From NCBI RefSeq assembly GCF_000504285.1, contig NZ_KI632511.1, forward strand, positions 3,469,372-3,533,371: 64,000 nucleotides of DNA, written 5' to 3'. Below the pieces are notes generated by a model. That model ran no database searches, was not told the origin of the DNA, and saw only the letters and a program-made list of their open reading frames with translations. Every line of letters begins with the position of its first letter. The first letter of the stretch is position 1. Positions 15,634-25,679 of the stretch are shown piece by piece. This stretch comes from Actinospica robiniae DSM 44927 (lineage in GTDB: Bacteria > Actinomycetota > Actinomycetes > Streptomycetales > Catenulisporaceae). A program made the translations under genes and the position numbers.

Positions 15634-18432
15634 CTAGGCGGAGGGCGCCGGACCGTCTACGGCTTCCAGCGCGGCGGCGATCCGCCTTCGCGAGGTGATG
15701 CCCAGCTTGCGGAACACCTTGTTCAGGTGGAACTCGACGGTAGAGGTCGTGATGAACAGCCGTGAGGCGATCTCGGCGTTGGTGAGTCCTGATACCGCCA
15801 GCAGCGCCACCTGCCGTTCCTGCGGCGTGAGGTCGGATCCGGCGCCTGGGACGCGTCGGCGCGCGGTCTCGCCGGTCGCGAGCAGCTCGGTCCGAGCGCG
15901 TTCGGCGAACAGCGACGCACCCCAGGCGTCGAAGGACTCGTATGCGGACCGCAGTTGCGTCCTGGCCTCAACGCGCCGTCGGCGCCGGCGCAGCCATTCC
16001 CCGAACAGCAGACGTGACCGGGCCTGTTCCGCTGCCAGCGGAACCTTGGCGAAAAGATCAATCGACTCCTGATACCAGGCCTCTGCGTCATCCCCCTCGT
16101 CCATCAGCGCCCGGCATCGGGCCAGCATGCCCAATGCCCAAGGCGTTCCTGCCGATTGCGCGCGCTCCTCAAGCCGGGTGAGCGCGCGCGCCGCGGTATG
16201 CCGGTCGCCCGCACGCACAGCGGCTTCGACGAGAAGCGGCAGCATGAGGTTGCCCTGCGACGGCGCGTCCTCCTCGTAAGCGAGGAGCGCGTGGCGCTTC
16301 GCTTCGCCGTAACGCCCCAGGCCCAGATCGAGAATGCAGAGCGCTTGTAGCGCCAGCTGGCGAAGCATGCCCAAGCCGTAGGTGTCGGCGACGGCGTCCA
16401 TCGTGGCGACGGTGGCGCGCACCTCGGCTTCGCGGCCCATCCAGGCGTATAGCAGACCTTTGTTGAGATCTCCTTGAACCGTCAGGCCGATGGCCCTGGC
16501 GTAGTCGTCCGCCTCGGCGTACAGCGCTTCGGCCGCGTTCAGCCGGCCGTTCCAGATCTGCGTGTAGGCGAAGTCGGACACGCAGAGGCTGAGGTCGTAG
16601 AGGGCCCCCTGGCTGCGATTCACGGCTGCCAGACGGCTGATGATCTCGATGTTCGCGTCGATGTCCCACACGTCGGTCGCGGCGAGGCTCACCAGGACGC
16701 AGAACGGGGTGGCCCGATCGTGCAGTTCGGGCGAGGCTCGCAGTCCTGCCAGGGCCGCCTGGATGCTCGACACGCTGCGCTCGTACCCGTGAGCCGCGCG
16801 GACGGCCAGGGCTTCGATCAGCGGGTCCGGACTCCAGGCCGGAGCGTCCGGATCGCGCGGGGCGGCGGTCACGGCGTCGGCGACCTCTGCCAGGGTCGTG
16901 CGATACATCGGGTCCCGCGCGATGACGGCGGCGTGTACGGCTTCGTAGAGCAGCTCCCACGTCATCCGGATGTCGGCGTCGCCGAGCTCTGCCACGGCGT
17001 CGAGCATCATGGCGGCGACGCGGTCGCTGCGGGTGTTGAAGAGTTCTGCCGAAGCCCGGATCCGCAGCGCGCGGGCGCGGGCCGCCGGACGGTTCAGGGC
17101 GGGCGCGGCCAGATCGAGCAGGGGTTGCACCGCGGCGTGGTCGCCGGAGGCCAGATGAGCCTCGGCCGCGGCGAGGTAGCGTCCGGCGCGCTCGGTCGGC
17201 TCGGTGGTCAGCTCGGCCGCCTTGGACAGGAACAACGCCTGCGCCGAATATCCGCCCCTGGCCCGGGCCCAGTCCGAAGCCGCGTCCAGGTCCGCGGCCG
17301 CCGCGTCGTCGGCGCCGAGCGCCGCCGCGGCCCGATGCCAGGCCCGCCGGTCCGGCATCCGGGTCGGATCAGTGGCCGTCGCGAGCGCGGCGTGGATCCG
17401 GCGCCGCTCGTCGCCGGAAGCCGCCGCGTACACCGACGACCGGATGAGCGGGTGGCGGAACCCGGGGGCGGCCGCGCGGTCCAGCACCCCGGCCTCGACG
17501 GCCGCCGCGGCGGCCCGGGCCGACAGGCCAAGCACACCCGCGGCGTGCCAGATCACCGTGGGATCGTCGGTCGGTGCCGCGGCGATGAGCAGCAAAAGGG
17601 TCCGGGTGTCCGGCGGCAGCGCGGCGACCGCCTGTTGGAAGTGCGCCTCCAGCAGCCTGCTGACCGGCAACGGGTCGGGCATCGGCACGACGCCGGCCAA
17701 CTGCTCCGCGTTCAGCTGGGCGCCCAGTTCGATCAGCGCCAGCGGGTTGCCCCCGGTGCCGGCCACGATCCGGTCCGCGACCGCCGCGTCCAGGTGGCCG
17801 GGGGTGGCGAGGGCCAGCAGTTCCCTGGCGTCGGCGACGGGCAGGCCGTCGACACGTAGGGAGGTCATCGCGTCGAACAGGCCGCGGGCCTCGATGCCGG
17901 TTCTGGCAGCGAAGATCAGGCCCAGCGAGTCGGCCTGGAGCCGGCGGGCCACGAAGGCCAAGGTCTCGGCCGACTCCCGATCGAGCCAGTGCACGTCGTC
18001 GATGAGGCACAGCAACGGCAGCTCCAAGGCCACCCCGGACAGCAACGTCAAAGTCGCGAGACCGACGAGGTGCCGGTCCAGCGGCGCCGCGTCCGCGAGG
18101 CCGAACGCGGTGTTGAGCGCGTCGCGCTGCCGCGGGGGAAGCCGGTCGATCCGGTGCAGGTGCGGACGTAGCAGCCGGTGTAACGCGCCGTATCCCAAGG
18201 GCTGCTCGGCTTCGACCCCCACCAGCCTCGTCAGCTCGACTTGCGCGGCCCGGGCCTGTGCCGCCGCGTAATCGAGCAGCCGGGTCTTGCCGATCCCGGC
18301 CTCCCCGACGAAGACCAAGGCGCCGCCGAGCCCGTCCCGCATCGCTTCGAGCAGCCCTGCGATCGCCTCGCGTTCGGCGAAGCGGCCGAGCAGCGGATCC
18401 GCCGTTGCCTCCCGAGCCCCGCGCCACTCCAT
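15634..18432 (-). CDS. LuxR-family large ATP-binding regulator (LAL type)
   Basis: A 932-residue regulator: AAA-like ATPase at the N-terminus (Walker A VGEAGIGKTRLL about residue 45, Walker B-like LLCLIDDVHWLD), a long helical TPR-like middle, and a C-terminal LuxR helix-turn-helix (LTPQERQVALLAVSGLTNAE, then IASRLFITTSTVEFHLNKVF). LAL proteins are typically pathway-specific activators in actinobacteria. ATG at 18432 has AGGGG upstream. It lies 85 bases after a second LAL gene in the same direction, and its 3' end faces repeat element 1. The target genes are unknown. Confidence 0.9.
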   Translation of the reverse strand: MEWRGAREATADPLLGRFAEREAIAGLLEAMRDGLGGALVFVGEAGIGKTRLLDYAAAQARAAQVELTRLVGVEAEQPLGYGALHRLLRPHLHRIDRLPPRQRDALNTAFGLADAAPLDRHLVGLATLTLLSGVALELPLLCLIDDVHWLDRESAETLAFVARRLQADSLGLIFAARTGIEARGLFDAMTSLRVDGLPVADARELLALATPGHLDAAVADRIVAGTGGNPLALIELGAQLNAEQLAGVVPMPDPLPVSRLLEAHFQQAVAALPPDTRTLLLLIAAAPTDDPTVIWHAAGVLGLSARAAAAAVEAGVLDRAAAPGFRHPLIRSSVYAAASGDERRRIHAALATATDPTRMPDRRAWHRAAAALGADDAAAADLDAASDWARARGGYSAQALFLSKAAELTTEPTERAGRYLAAAEAHLASGDHAAVQPLLDLAAPALNRPAARARALRIRASAELFNTRSDRVAAMMLDAVAELGDADIRMTWELLYEAVHAAVIARDPMYRTTLAEVADAVTAAPRDPDAPAWSPDPLIEALAVRAAHGYERSVSSIQAALAGLRASPELHDRATPFCVLVSLAATDVWDIDANIEIISRLAAVNRSQGALYDLSLCVSDFAYTQIWNGRLNAAEALYAEADDYARAIGLTVQGDLNKGLLYAWMGREAEVRATVATMDAVADTYGLGMLRQLALQALCILDLGLGRYGEAKRHALLAYEEDAPSQGNLMLPLLVEAAVRAGDRHTAARALTRLEERAQSAGTPWALGMLARCRALMDEGDDAEAWYQESIDLFAKVPLAAEQARSRLLFGEWLRRRRRRVEARTQLRSAYESFDAWGASLFAERARTELLATGETARRRVPGAGSDLTPQERQVALLAVSGLTNAEIASRLFITTSTVEFHLNKVFRKLGITSRRRIAAALEAVDGPAPSA

Positions 18433-18517
18433 GGCATAACCCCTGTCATCGCCGCCCTGACCTGGTCAGAACGCTAGTGCGCGGGGCCGGTGCCTTCGAG
18501 CGTCAGATGACGGTGGG

Positions 18518-21232
18518 CTAACGCAATGCGCCGACCACCTTGTGCAGTTCGGCGCGGGAGACGACGCCGAGTTTCGGGAAGATCCGGTGCAGGTGCGAGC
18601 TGACGGTCCGGTGCGAGAGGTAGAGCCGCTGGCCGATCTCGCGGTTGGTCAGACCTTCGGCGGCCAGTTGGACGATCTGCAGTTCGTGCGCGGTCAGCTG
18701 GTCGCGGGCATCGGGATCGCGGCCGCGGCTGGTCTCGCCTGCGGCTCGCAGTTCCCTGCGAGCCTTCTCGCCCCAGGGGATCGCACCGAGCGCATCGAAC
18801 ATGTCGCGGGCGGCGCGCAGATGGTCCCGCGACTCGACGCTGCGACGGCGTCGGCGCAACCACTCCCCGAAGGCCAGGTGTGTACGAGCTCTGATGAGCG
18901 GCAGGGCGGTGAGGTCGGCGTTCAGTGCTTCCTGGAACAGCGGCTCCGCAGCGTCATCGGCCGCAACCAGGGCTCGGGCCAGGCGCAGGTCGGCGTGCAG
19001 CACCGGCGCCGGCGTCACCTCGGCAACCTCCTCGAGCTGCGCGATCACCGGCAGCACCGCCGCCGCGCGTCCGCAGTGCGTCGCGGCGTCGACCAGATCG
19101 CCGAGAGTCGTGAGCCGCAACGCGATCTGGAACGCCGGATCCGCCGGGTCGTGCAGCCGCCGGAAGTGGCCGTAGGCCTCCTCGAACCGGCCCTGGCCCA
19201 GCGCGGCCAGCCCGCGCGCCATCGCCGCCGTCGCCAATACCGGTCGTGCGCCGACGGGCAGGCCGATCTCCTCGGCCGCCTCGGCCAGCGCCAGGGCTTC
19301 GCCCTCCTGGCCGCGCAGCGCCGCGAGTTTCGCGGCGGTGGCCGTCATCAGGCCGTACATCATGATCTGACCGGTCTCCCGGGCCAGCCGCCGGGACTCC
19401 TCGGTCGCCGCGATCGCCGCGCCGAGGTCCCCCACGACCAAAGCGCTCCAGGCGTCCGCGCCGACGGTCCGGGCCAGCAGCCCCAGCCGCCCCTGGGCCC
19501 GCAGCCCCGCGCCGCCCGCCGCCGAAAAGGCCCGGGCCAGGCCGAAACCGCCGGCCAACAGGGCCGCCGTGCTCAGCATCCGGTAGGCGCGGCCGTCGTC
19601 GCCTTCGATCCGGGCGACGTCCCGGGCCCGGTCAAGGACGTACCCGCCGCGCTCGATCGGCGCGGCATAGGCGCAGACGGCCAGGCGCCACGGGTCGACC
19701 TCGTCCGGCACGATGCGCTCGACGGCTGCCAGGATCTGGCCGCGCGCCTGCGGACCGGGATCGGACCAGAAGCAGAGCTGGGCCGCGCTCCACAGGATCC
19801 GCAGCGCGAGCGCCGGATCCTCGAGGGCTATCTCCTCGGCGAGGGCGGTGAGCGAGAGAGCGCCGGAGGAATGGCTGTAGAGCCCTTCGTCGGCCCCGCC
19901 GCGCAGCCAGAAGACCCGGGCGTGCTGCTGGCGGGAGAGCCGCCCGGTCAGCGCCGTGTCCAGGAGACGGTTCACGGTCTCGGCCCGGCCGAGCTCGGCG
20001 GCGTACTCGGCGGCCAGCAGCAGGCGCTCGCCTCGCCGGCTTTCGTCCTCGCTGAGCGCGGCGGCCTGTTCCAGCGCCGTCAGCGCCGCCGCGACGCCAC
20101 CCCGTCGGGCCGCGCGTCGCGCCGCGTCCTGGAGCGCGGTGGCGACGGATTCGTCCGGATCGCCCGTCGCGGCCGCGCGGTGCCGGACCTGACGGTCGGG
20201 CTGGTCCTCGAGCGCCGAGGCGAGCGCCGCGTGCGCGGCGCGCCGGACCTGGGCCGACATCGACTGCTGAATCGCCGACCGCATCAGCGGGTGCCCGAAG
20301 CGCAGCTCGGTGCCGACGACCTCGACCAGGCGAGCCTGCACGGCCGGGTCCAGATCCGCCGAGCCGACGGCCGATCCGGTGAACGCGCGAGCCGCGCGGT
20401 AAAGCTCCGGCAGCGACAGACCGTCGTCGAGTGCTGCGATACGGAGCAGGCTGCGCGTGGCCTCCGGCAGGTGTCCGAGGCGGCCGGTGAAGGCACGTTC
20501 AAGCCGCTCGGTGAGCGGGATCTCGGCGAGATGGGGATCGGCCGAGGCACCGAGCGTGCGCGAAAGCTCGGTCAGCGCCAACGGATTCCCGGCCGCGGCG
20601 GCCAGCAGCCGTCGGTGCGCACTCGGGCGCAGATGCGGGACCCGGTCCGCGAGCAGAGCCGTCGCCTCGTCGTCGGACAGCGGCTCGAGCTGAAGCATGG
20701 TCAGCTCGTCGGGATTCAGGCGCGACCGGTACCCGTCGCGCGCGGCTCCCACGATGACCACCGGTTCGGTGGCCACACGCCTGGCGAGAAACGCGAGGAT
20801 GCCGACGGTCGCGTCGTCGAGCCACTGGAGGTCGTCCGCGATGACCAGCACCGGGGCTACGGCCGCGGCGTCCGCGATGAGGTCGAGAGCCGCCAGGCCG
20901 ACCAGGAAGAGGTCCGCGATATCGGCGTCGGCGCGTCCCAGCGCGGCGTCCAACGCCTGCCGGTGCGGCGCCGCCAGGTCGGCCATCCCGGCGGCCAACG
21001 GACGCAGCAGCATCTGCAGGCCGGCGTAGGGGATGTCGCTCTCGGCCTCGACGCCGCCGGTGCGCAACACCCGGTACCCGGAGACTTCGGCGAGGACGGC
21101 CGCTTCGGCCAGCAGAGCCGTCTTCCCGATCCCGGCCATCCCGCGGACCAGGACCGCGCTGCCCCGGCTCGGCGACTCGGACAGAAGACGGGCCAGAAGA
21201 TCCAGGTGCCCTTGCCGGCCGACGAGATCCAC
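18518..21232 (-). CDS. LuxR-family large ATP-binding regulator (LAL type)
   Basis: A 904-residue paralogue of the downstream regulator: Walker A VRGMAGIGKTALL near residue 35, Walker B PVLVIADDLQWLDD, a helical middle and a C-terminal LuxR domain (LTAHELQIVQLAAEGLTNRE, then IGQRLYLSHRTVSSHLHRIF). GTG start at 21232 has a strong AAGGAGG site upstream. Tandem LAL genes suggest duplication; residue differences throughout argue that they respond to different signals. They may be cotranscribed (85-base gap, no clear terminator). Confidence 0.9.
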   Translation of the reverse strand: MDLVGRQGHLDLLARLLSESPSRGSAVLVRGMAGIGKTALLAEAAVLAEVSGYRVLRTGGVEAESDIPYAGLQMLLRPLAAGMADLAAPHRQALDAALGRADADIADLFLVGLAALDLIADAAAVAPVLVIADDLQWLDDATVGILAFLARRVATEPVVIVGAARDGYRSRLNPDELTMLQLEPLSDDEATALLADRVPHLRPSAHRRLLAAAAGNPLALTELSRTLGASADPHLAEIPLTERLERAFTGRLGHLPEATRSLLRIAALDDGLSLPELYRAARAFTGSAVGSADLDPAVQARLVEVVGTELRFGHPLMRSAIQQSMSAQVRRAAHAALASALEDQPDRQVRHRAAATGDPDESVATALQDAARRAARRGGVAAALTALEQAAALSEDESRRGERLLLAAEYAAELGRAETVNRLLDTALTGRLSRQQHARVFWLRGGADEGLYSHSSGALSLTALAEEIALEDPALALRILWSAAQLCFWSDPGPQARGQILAAVERIVPDEVDPWRLAVCAYAAPIERGGYVLDRARDVARIEGDDGRAYRMLSTAALLAGGFGLARAFSAAGGAGLRAQGRLGLLARTVGADAWSALVVGDLGAAIAATEESRRLARETGQIMMYGLMTATAAKLAALRGQEGEALALAEAAEEIGLPVGARPVLATAAMARGLAALGQGRFEEAYGHFRRLHDPADPAFQIALRLTTLGDLVDAATHCGRAAAVLPVIAQLEEVAEVTPAPVLHADLRLARALVAADDAAEPLFQEALNADLTALPLIRARTHLAFGEWLRRRRRSVESRDHLRAARDMFDALGAIPWGEKARRELRAAGETSRGRDPDARDQLTAHELQIVQLAAEGLTNREIGQRLYLSHRTVSSHLHRIFPKLGVVSRAELHKVVGALR

Positions 21233-21467
21233 TGTCCTCCTTCAGCCGGGTCCTCGCCGGCGTGCGCCCACGGCTCAGCGTACTGTGCCGCGCAGAACGG
21301 CGGCGAAGGACGCGAGCAAACGCCCTCTGATAGCGTGGGGCTGCAGCCAAGCGGCCGGACCGCACGCCGCGCGCGTCGCCTGCGTCGCTTGGGAACGGAC
21401 GAGGACGAGGACACAAGCTCGTGAGGGCAGCGGCCGTGCCGATCACCATCACCATCAGTCCGAACGC

Positions 21468-22349
21468 ATGCGGGGACGCGGGCGGCGCGTCGTCCGGCGA
21501 CTCCCGGCACCGACGATGATCGGGCGAATAGCTTCGTGGTCGGTCGCGGGCCTGATGGCCGGCGGGCTCGCGAGCATGGTCGTCGGGTGCGTGTGGGCGT
21601 TCTCGGGAACCACCCCCGTCGACCGGGAGCCTGCCGCCGACTCCAGCTCCACTCCCCTCATCAGCGCCACCGCCACGATCCAGCCGCCGGCCGCGGCGAG
21701 CCCGCAGACGGGCTTCTCGGTGCAGGAGCTGGGTTCCGCCTCTCCGGGAACGGCTTCGCAGTCGCCGGCAACAGAATCGGAACTGCTCGCCGACTGGGCC
21801 GGCAGGGTCTCCGCAGCTACCGGGATCCCCGCGCGCGCCGTTCAGGGCTACGGATACGCGGAACTCGTGCTGCACAGCGAGAACCCGGACTGTCACCTCG
21901 ACTGGAACACCCTCGCCGGGATAGGCATGGTCGAATCGGACCACGGCAGATTCGGCGGCGCGGCGCTCGCCGCCGACGGCACCGAGACCAAGGCGGTGAT
22001 CGGCCCGGCCCTCGACGGCTCCGCCGGCCGCCAGGACCTGCCGGCCACGGACCACGGCCGGCTCACCGGCGACACCACCTACGACCACGCCGTCGGCCCC
22101 ATGCAGCTGCTCCCCGAAACCTGGTACCAGTTCGCCGATACCGGCACGAACCCGCAGAACATCGACGCCGCCGCGATCGCCGCCGGCCGTTACCTGTGTG
22201 CTGACAACCGCGACCTGGCCACCCCCTCCGGCTGGTGGAGCGCGATCCTCTCCTACAACCACTCGGACTCCTACGCGAACCTCGTCTTCCACTACGCCGA
22301 CACGTACGCGACCGGCCCCCGAACCACGCCGGCATCCAGCGGACCGTGA
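21468..22349 (+). CDS. Secreted or anchored lytic transglycosylase
   Basis: A 293-residue protein with a basic N-terminus and one membrane/signal helix (IASWSVAGLMAGGLASMVVG), a Ser/Thr/Ala/Pro-rich spacer, and an SLT-type lysozyme domain from about residue 110. Motifs: catalytic-glutamate segment AGIGMVESDHGRFGG, AVGPMQLLPETW, and SAILSYNHSDSYANLVFHYA at the end. Such enzymes cleave peptidoglycan glycan strands outside the membrane. An in-frame ATG at 21516 is an equally possible start. The downstream SUFU-like gene follows after 16 bases. Confidence 0.8.
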   Translation: MRGRGRRVVRRLPAPTMIGRIASWSVAGLMAGGLASMVVGCVWAFSGTTPVDREPAADSSSTPLISATATIQPPAAASPQTGFSVQELGSASPGTASQSPATESELLADWAGRVSAATGIPARAVQGYGYAELVLHSENPDCHLDWNTLAGIGMVESDHGRFGGAALAADGTETKAVIGPALDGSAGRQDLPATDHGRLTGDTTYDHAVGPMQLLPETWYQFADTGTNPQNIDAAAIAAGRYLCADNRDLATPSGWWSAILSYNHSDSYANLVFHYADTYATGPRTTPASSGP

Positions 22350-22365
22350 TCACCGCGGGAGAGAC

Positions 22366-22950
22366 GTGACGGCTGAGTCCGCGCCCGCAACTACGCCCGC
22401 GTTCGCCGGCTTCCTGCCGCAGGTCGCCGAATATCTCGGGCCCCTGAAGTGGGTCGAGGAACCCACCGCCCACGGCCCGAATCGCGGCTTCGCCGTGCTC
22501 TACCTCCGCGCGCAAGGCAGCGAAGTGGGCTCCGCCGTGAGCAGTGGCCTGCGATTCCAGAACGTCAACGCGATCTTCCCGCAGGAACTGTGCTGCAGCC
22601 TGCTCACGGAGTACGAGGAAGCAGCCGCCGAGATTATCGTCCGCACCGCGCACATGGTGCTCGAAGGCGGAGCCGGCCTACTCGTTGGCACTATCATTCC
22701 CGGGCAACAGCCCTTCGTACCCGGCACCGAGATGGTCGGCGTCATCTGCGCCGAGCATCCATACGTCGACGGGGAATTCAACGTCATACGCGATGTCGCC
22801 GGCAAAACCGAGATGCAGATCATTACCATGATCCCCGCCAGCGCGGTCGAGATCGCCCTAGCGACCGCGCGCGGCGCGGATGCCCTGTTCGACCTCTGGG
22901 AGGCCAGGGAAACCGACCTGGCAGACCTCGGAAGAAAATCTGTAATCTGA
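22366..22950 (+). CDS. SUFU-like (suppressor of fused domain) protein
   Basis: A 194-residue cytoplasmic protein starting at GTG with a GGGAGAG site. The C-terminal half (IITMIPASAVEIALATARGA, ending DLGRKSVI) resembles the SUFU domain, whose bacterial members often serve as immunity proteins in polymorphic toxin systems. No toxin gene is seen nearby. It is 16 bases after the lytic transglycosylase and probably cotranscribed. The family call is from pattern memory and moderate. Confidence 0.55.
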   Translation: MTAESAPATTPAFAGFLPQVAEYLGPLKWVEEPTAHGPNRGFAVLYLRAQGSEVGSAVSSGLRFQNVNAIFPQELCCSLLTEYEEAAAEIIVRTAHMVLEGGAGLLVGTIIPGQQPFVPGTEMVGVICAEHPYVDGEFNVIRDVAGKTEMQIITMIPASAVEIALATARGADALFDLWEARETDLADLGRKSVI

Positions 22951-23083
22951 CATACACCCGGATGGCCGACCTAGATATTGGGTCCTGCTATACCTGGGCC
23001 TCGCCGCCAAAGGCGGATCAGCTCTATACCCTCGGGTGGCGTGTGCATCGGTGGCTGGTCCATGTCCTCTCGGATACGCGCGA

Positions 23084-24103
23084 TCAGGCCGACTCACGCA
23101 CGACCAGCGTGCTTTCGACCGGATGGATGCCCGGAGTCGCCTCGGCGTCGATGGCGTTCAGGAGATGCAGGGCACTGAGTCGTCCAATCTCAGTGAGGTT
23201 CATGTCGACGGTCGTCAGTGGCGGTCTCGCGGCCAGCGCCATGACCTCCCAATTGTCGTAGCCCACCACGGCTATCTCCTCCGGCACGCGGCGGTCGATT
23301 TCGCGCAGTGCGTCCGTGACGCCGCGGGCGATTTCGTCGTTGCCGCAGAAGATGGCGTCGACCTCGGGCGCCGCGCGCAGCACGGCGGCGACGGCGCGCC
23401 GGCCCCATGCCTCGCTGAAATCGCCGAAGAATGCCCGACCGCCGGCGAGTTCGAGGCCGGCGGCGGCGAGGGCCGCGCGGGTGTGGTCGGAACGGTCGCG
23501 GGCGGCGGCGTGGCTTTTCGGACCGGTGACGTGCGCAATCCGCGTGCGGCCGGTGGCGACCAGGTGCTCGACGGCGAGGCGGGTACCGCCTTTGTCATCG
23601 CAGACCACTGACGTGTCATTCGGATCCGTGGACGGGGATATCGCATAGACCGTCGGGATGTCGCGGGTTCCGGCGAGCGGGGCGCGAGGAGCGGTGCGTG
23701 GATCGGTGACGATGATCCCGTCCACTCGGCGGGCCACCAGAGTTTCGACGTAGTAGCGCTCGCGGATGTGGTCACCACGGGTGTCGCAGAGCAGCACCGC
23801 GATCTTGCCCGCGCCGAGCGCGTCCTCGGCCCCGAGCAGCACCGGCGTGCTGAAGCGGCCCATGCCGTCGGTCGTGATCAGCCCGACCGTCCAGCTGCGG
23901 CCGGCCAGGAGGCTGCGCGCGTGCTCGTTGGGGCGAAACCCGAGCCTGGTAGCGGCTTCCAGGACGCGGTCGCGGGTGTCCGGGCGCATCCTGCCCTTGC
24001 CGCTGAGCGCCCGGGAAGCCGTTCCCACACTGACGCCCGCCATGCCCGCCACGTCGGCCAGAGTCGTCGGGAACTGCTTGCCCGAGTGAGCGGAATTAGC
24101 CAT
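23084..24103 (-). CDS. LacI family transcriptional regulator
   Basis: A 339-residue repressor: LacI helix-turn-helix at the N-terminus (TTLADVAGMAGVSVGTASRA, then hinge region RPNEHARSLL) and a periplasmic-binding-protein-like sugar sensor (VGLITTDGMGRFSTPVLLGA; IIVTDPRTAPRAP; DAIFCGNDEIARGVTDAL; VGYDNWEVMALAARPPLTTV). ATG at 24103 gives the normal N-terminus; the longer frame upstream is low-complexity. It diverges from the GH11 xylanase gene across DNA with CGAAA/TTTCG palindromes, so it probably represses that gene until a xylo-oligosaccharide binds. Confidence 0.88.
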   Translation of the reverse strand: MANSAHSGKQFPTTLADVAGMAGVSVGTASRALSGKGRMRPDTRDRVLEAATRLGFRPNEHARSLLAGRSWTVGLITTDGMGRFSTPVLLGAEDALGAGKIAVLLCDTRGDHIRERYYVETLVARRVDGIIVTDPRTAPRAPLAGTRDIPTVYAISPSTDPNDTSVVCDDKGGTRLAVEHLVATGRTRIAHVTGPKSHAAARDRSDHTRAALAAAGLELAGGRAFFGDFSEAWGRRAVAAVLRAAPEVDAIFCGNDEIARGVTDALREIDRRVPEEIAVVGYDNWEVMALAARPPLTTVDMNLTEIGRLSALHLLNAIDAEATPGIHPVESTLVVRESA

Positions 24104-24370
24104 TCGAACCCTTATTCTCCCTTGCTCATGCGGCCCGGAACCCCGTGAGACGTCTGGCCACCCACTCGGCTGCCGTCCACCATAGCCCGCACCGGCCTCG
24201 CGCTGACGACGGTGGTGGCTTGGACCGCTCAGGCGACTCGGGCGACTCGGGCGGCCGGAGCGGTCGCGAATCCGTCCCGGACCCGGCTCACCCAGCCTCA
24301 AGATCCAGTTTCGACGGCGGCCGCCGCCCTCCGCGCCCCCTCAGGAGCCCGATGCATTCGACTTGTGGCT

Positions 24371-24383
24371 CCGAAAATTTCGG
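24371..24383. promoter_or_regulatory. Likely xylanase operator palindrome
   Basis: CCGAAA-A-TTTCGG, a perfect 6-bp-arm inverted repeat. Motifs of the CGAAACTTTCG type are known upstream of Streptomyces xylanase genes and are bound by LacI-family repressors; here one sits between a LacI gene and a GH11 xylanase gene. Confidence 0.6.
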
Positions 24384-24509
24384 ACACCTGACAGAATCCT
24401 GCCGAAGTTTTACGACATTTGTCCGATCCTGCCCTACCTTTTTTCGCCAGTGTTCTTGACTCACATCACTCGCGTCCCATCAGTACCATTATTTGATCTT
24501 GCAGGATCT

Positions 24510-24535
24510 CGAAACTTTTCCGAAACTTATTGACA
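24510..24535 (+). promoter_or_regulatory. Tandem CGAAACTT half-sites overlapping a -35 element
   Basis: CGAAACTTTT at 24510-24519 and CGAAACTT at 24521-24528 are direct repeats running into TTGACA at 24530-24535. A repressor bound here would cover the putative -35 of the xylanase promoter. The -10 (near 24553) is weak. Confidence 0.45.
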
Positions 24536-24628
24536 GGCGTCTTTCGAGATCCAACACTTCCGTGTTAACCGTCCGGCCCCGACCGGACGGCACCGGAAAG
24601 ATCCACCACGACAGGAGGCGCGTTCCGC

Positions 24629-25669
24629 GTGCACACCCACCCCAGTCTTCCCCGAGGCGGCGGCCGGCTGCGGCTGCTGCTCGGCCTGGCCACGGCCACG
24701 GTCACGGCCGCGGCCATGACCCTGCTGCCAGTCTCGACCGCCAGTGCGGCCTCAAGCATCACGTCGAACTCCACCGGCACGAGCAACGGTTACTACTACT
24801 CGTTCTGGGAGCAGGCGAGCGGTGCCACGATGACGCTCGGATCCGGCAGCAACTACAGCCTGACCTGGAACACCGGCTCGCAGAACGTCGTGGCCGGCAC
24901 CGGCTGGAACCCGGGCACGAGCAACACCGTGACCTACTCCGGCTCGTGGAACTGCAACGGCAACTGCTACCTCTCGCTGTACGGCTGGACCACGAACCCG
25001 CTCGTCGAGTACTACATCGTCGACAACTACGGCAGCTACAACCCGAGCTCCGGCGCTACCAAGCTCGGCTCGGTCAACAGCGACGGCAGCACCTACGACC
25101 TGTACGAGACGACCCGCACCAACGAGCCGTCCATCCAGGGCACCGCGACGTTCCACCAGTACTGGGCTGTTCGTGAGTCGAAGCGGACCGGCGGCACCAT
25201 CACCGTGTCCAACATCTTCAACGCCTGGAAGAGCGTCGGCCTGAACCTCGGCACCCCGAACTACGAGATCCTGGCCACCGAGGGCTACCAGAGCAGCGGC
25301 AGCTCCAACATCACCGTCACCTCGGGCGGCAGCAGCTCGTCCGGCGGCGGTGGCAGCACCGGCACCGGTGGTGGCGGCACCACTGGCGGCGGCGGCACGA
25401 GCAGCGGCTGCACCGCGACGCTCTCGGCCGGATCGCAGGGCAGCAACTGGTACAGCCTCAACGTCGCCGTCAGCGGTTCGAACACCTGGACCGTGACGAT
25501 GAACATGGTCTCCCCGGCCGTCGTGTACTCGACCTCCGGGATCAACGCCACCTACCCGAGCCAGTACGTCATGAAGGCCACGCCGAACGGCAGCGGCAAC
25601 AACTTCAACGTCACCATCTCGCCCAACGGCACATGGACCTGGCCGTCGGTCAGCTGCAGCACCTCCTGA
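24629..25669 (+). CDS. Secreted endo-1,4-beta-xylanase, GH11, with C-terminal carbohydrate-binding module
   Basis: A 346-residue secreted enzyme. The signal peptide ends near STASA-AS at about residue 40. The GH11 jelly roll spans about 42-230 with nucleophile E127 in [13 protein letters not shown] and acid/base E218 in [26 protein letters not shown] is also diagnostic. A Gly/Ser/Thr linker (about 233-262) leads to a module of about 85 residues flanked by cysteines (CTATLSAG...SVSCS) that resembles a small CBM2-like domain. It hydrolyses xylan outside the cell. Start: GTG with AGGAGG. Controlled, by context, by the divergent LacI protein. Confidence 0.9.
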   Translation: MHTHPSLPRGGGRLRLLLGLATATVTAAAMTLLPVSTASAASSITSNSTGTSNGYYYSFWEQASGATMTLGSGSNYSLTWNTGSQNVVAGTGWNPGTSNTVTYSGSWNCNGNCYLSLYGWTTNPLVEYYIVDNYGSYNPSSGATKLGSVNSDGSTYDLYETTRTNEPSIQGTATFHQYWAVRESKRTGGTITVSNIFNAWKSVGLNLGTPNYEILATEGYQSSGSSNITVTSGGSSSSGGGGSTGTGGGGTTGGGGTSSGCTATLSAGSQGSNWYSLNVAVSGSNTWTVTMNMVSPAVVYSTSGINATYPSQYVMKATPNGSGNNFNVTISPNGTWTWPSVSCSTS

Positions 25670-25679
25670 CCTGAGCCAG

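Larger units (their letters stand above)
24104..24628. promoter_or_regulatory. Divergent lacI-like/xylanase control region
   Basis: The half next to the xylanase is unusually AT-rich for this window. It holds a palindrome CCGAAAATTTCGG at 24371-24383, a related GCCGAAGTTTTACG near 24401, and tandem CGAAACTT half-sites at 24510-24528. TTGACA at 24530-24535 is a possible -35 for the xylanase. AGGAGG at 24613-24618 is the ribosome binding site, 10 bases before its GTG. Nothing else was seen between 24104 and 24360. Confidence 0.6.
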
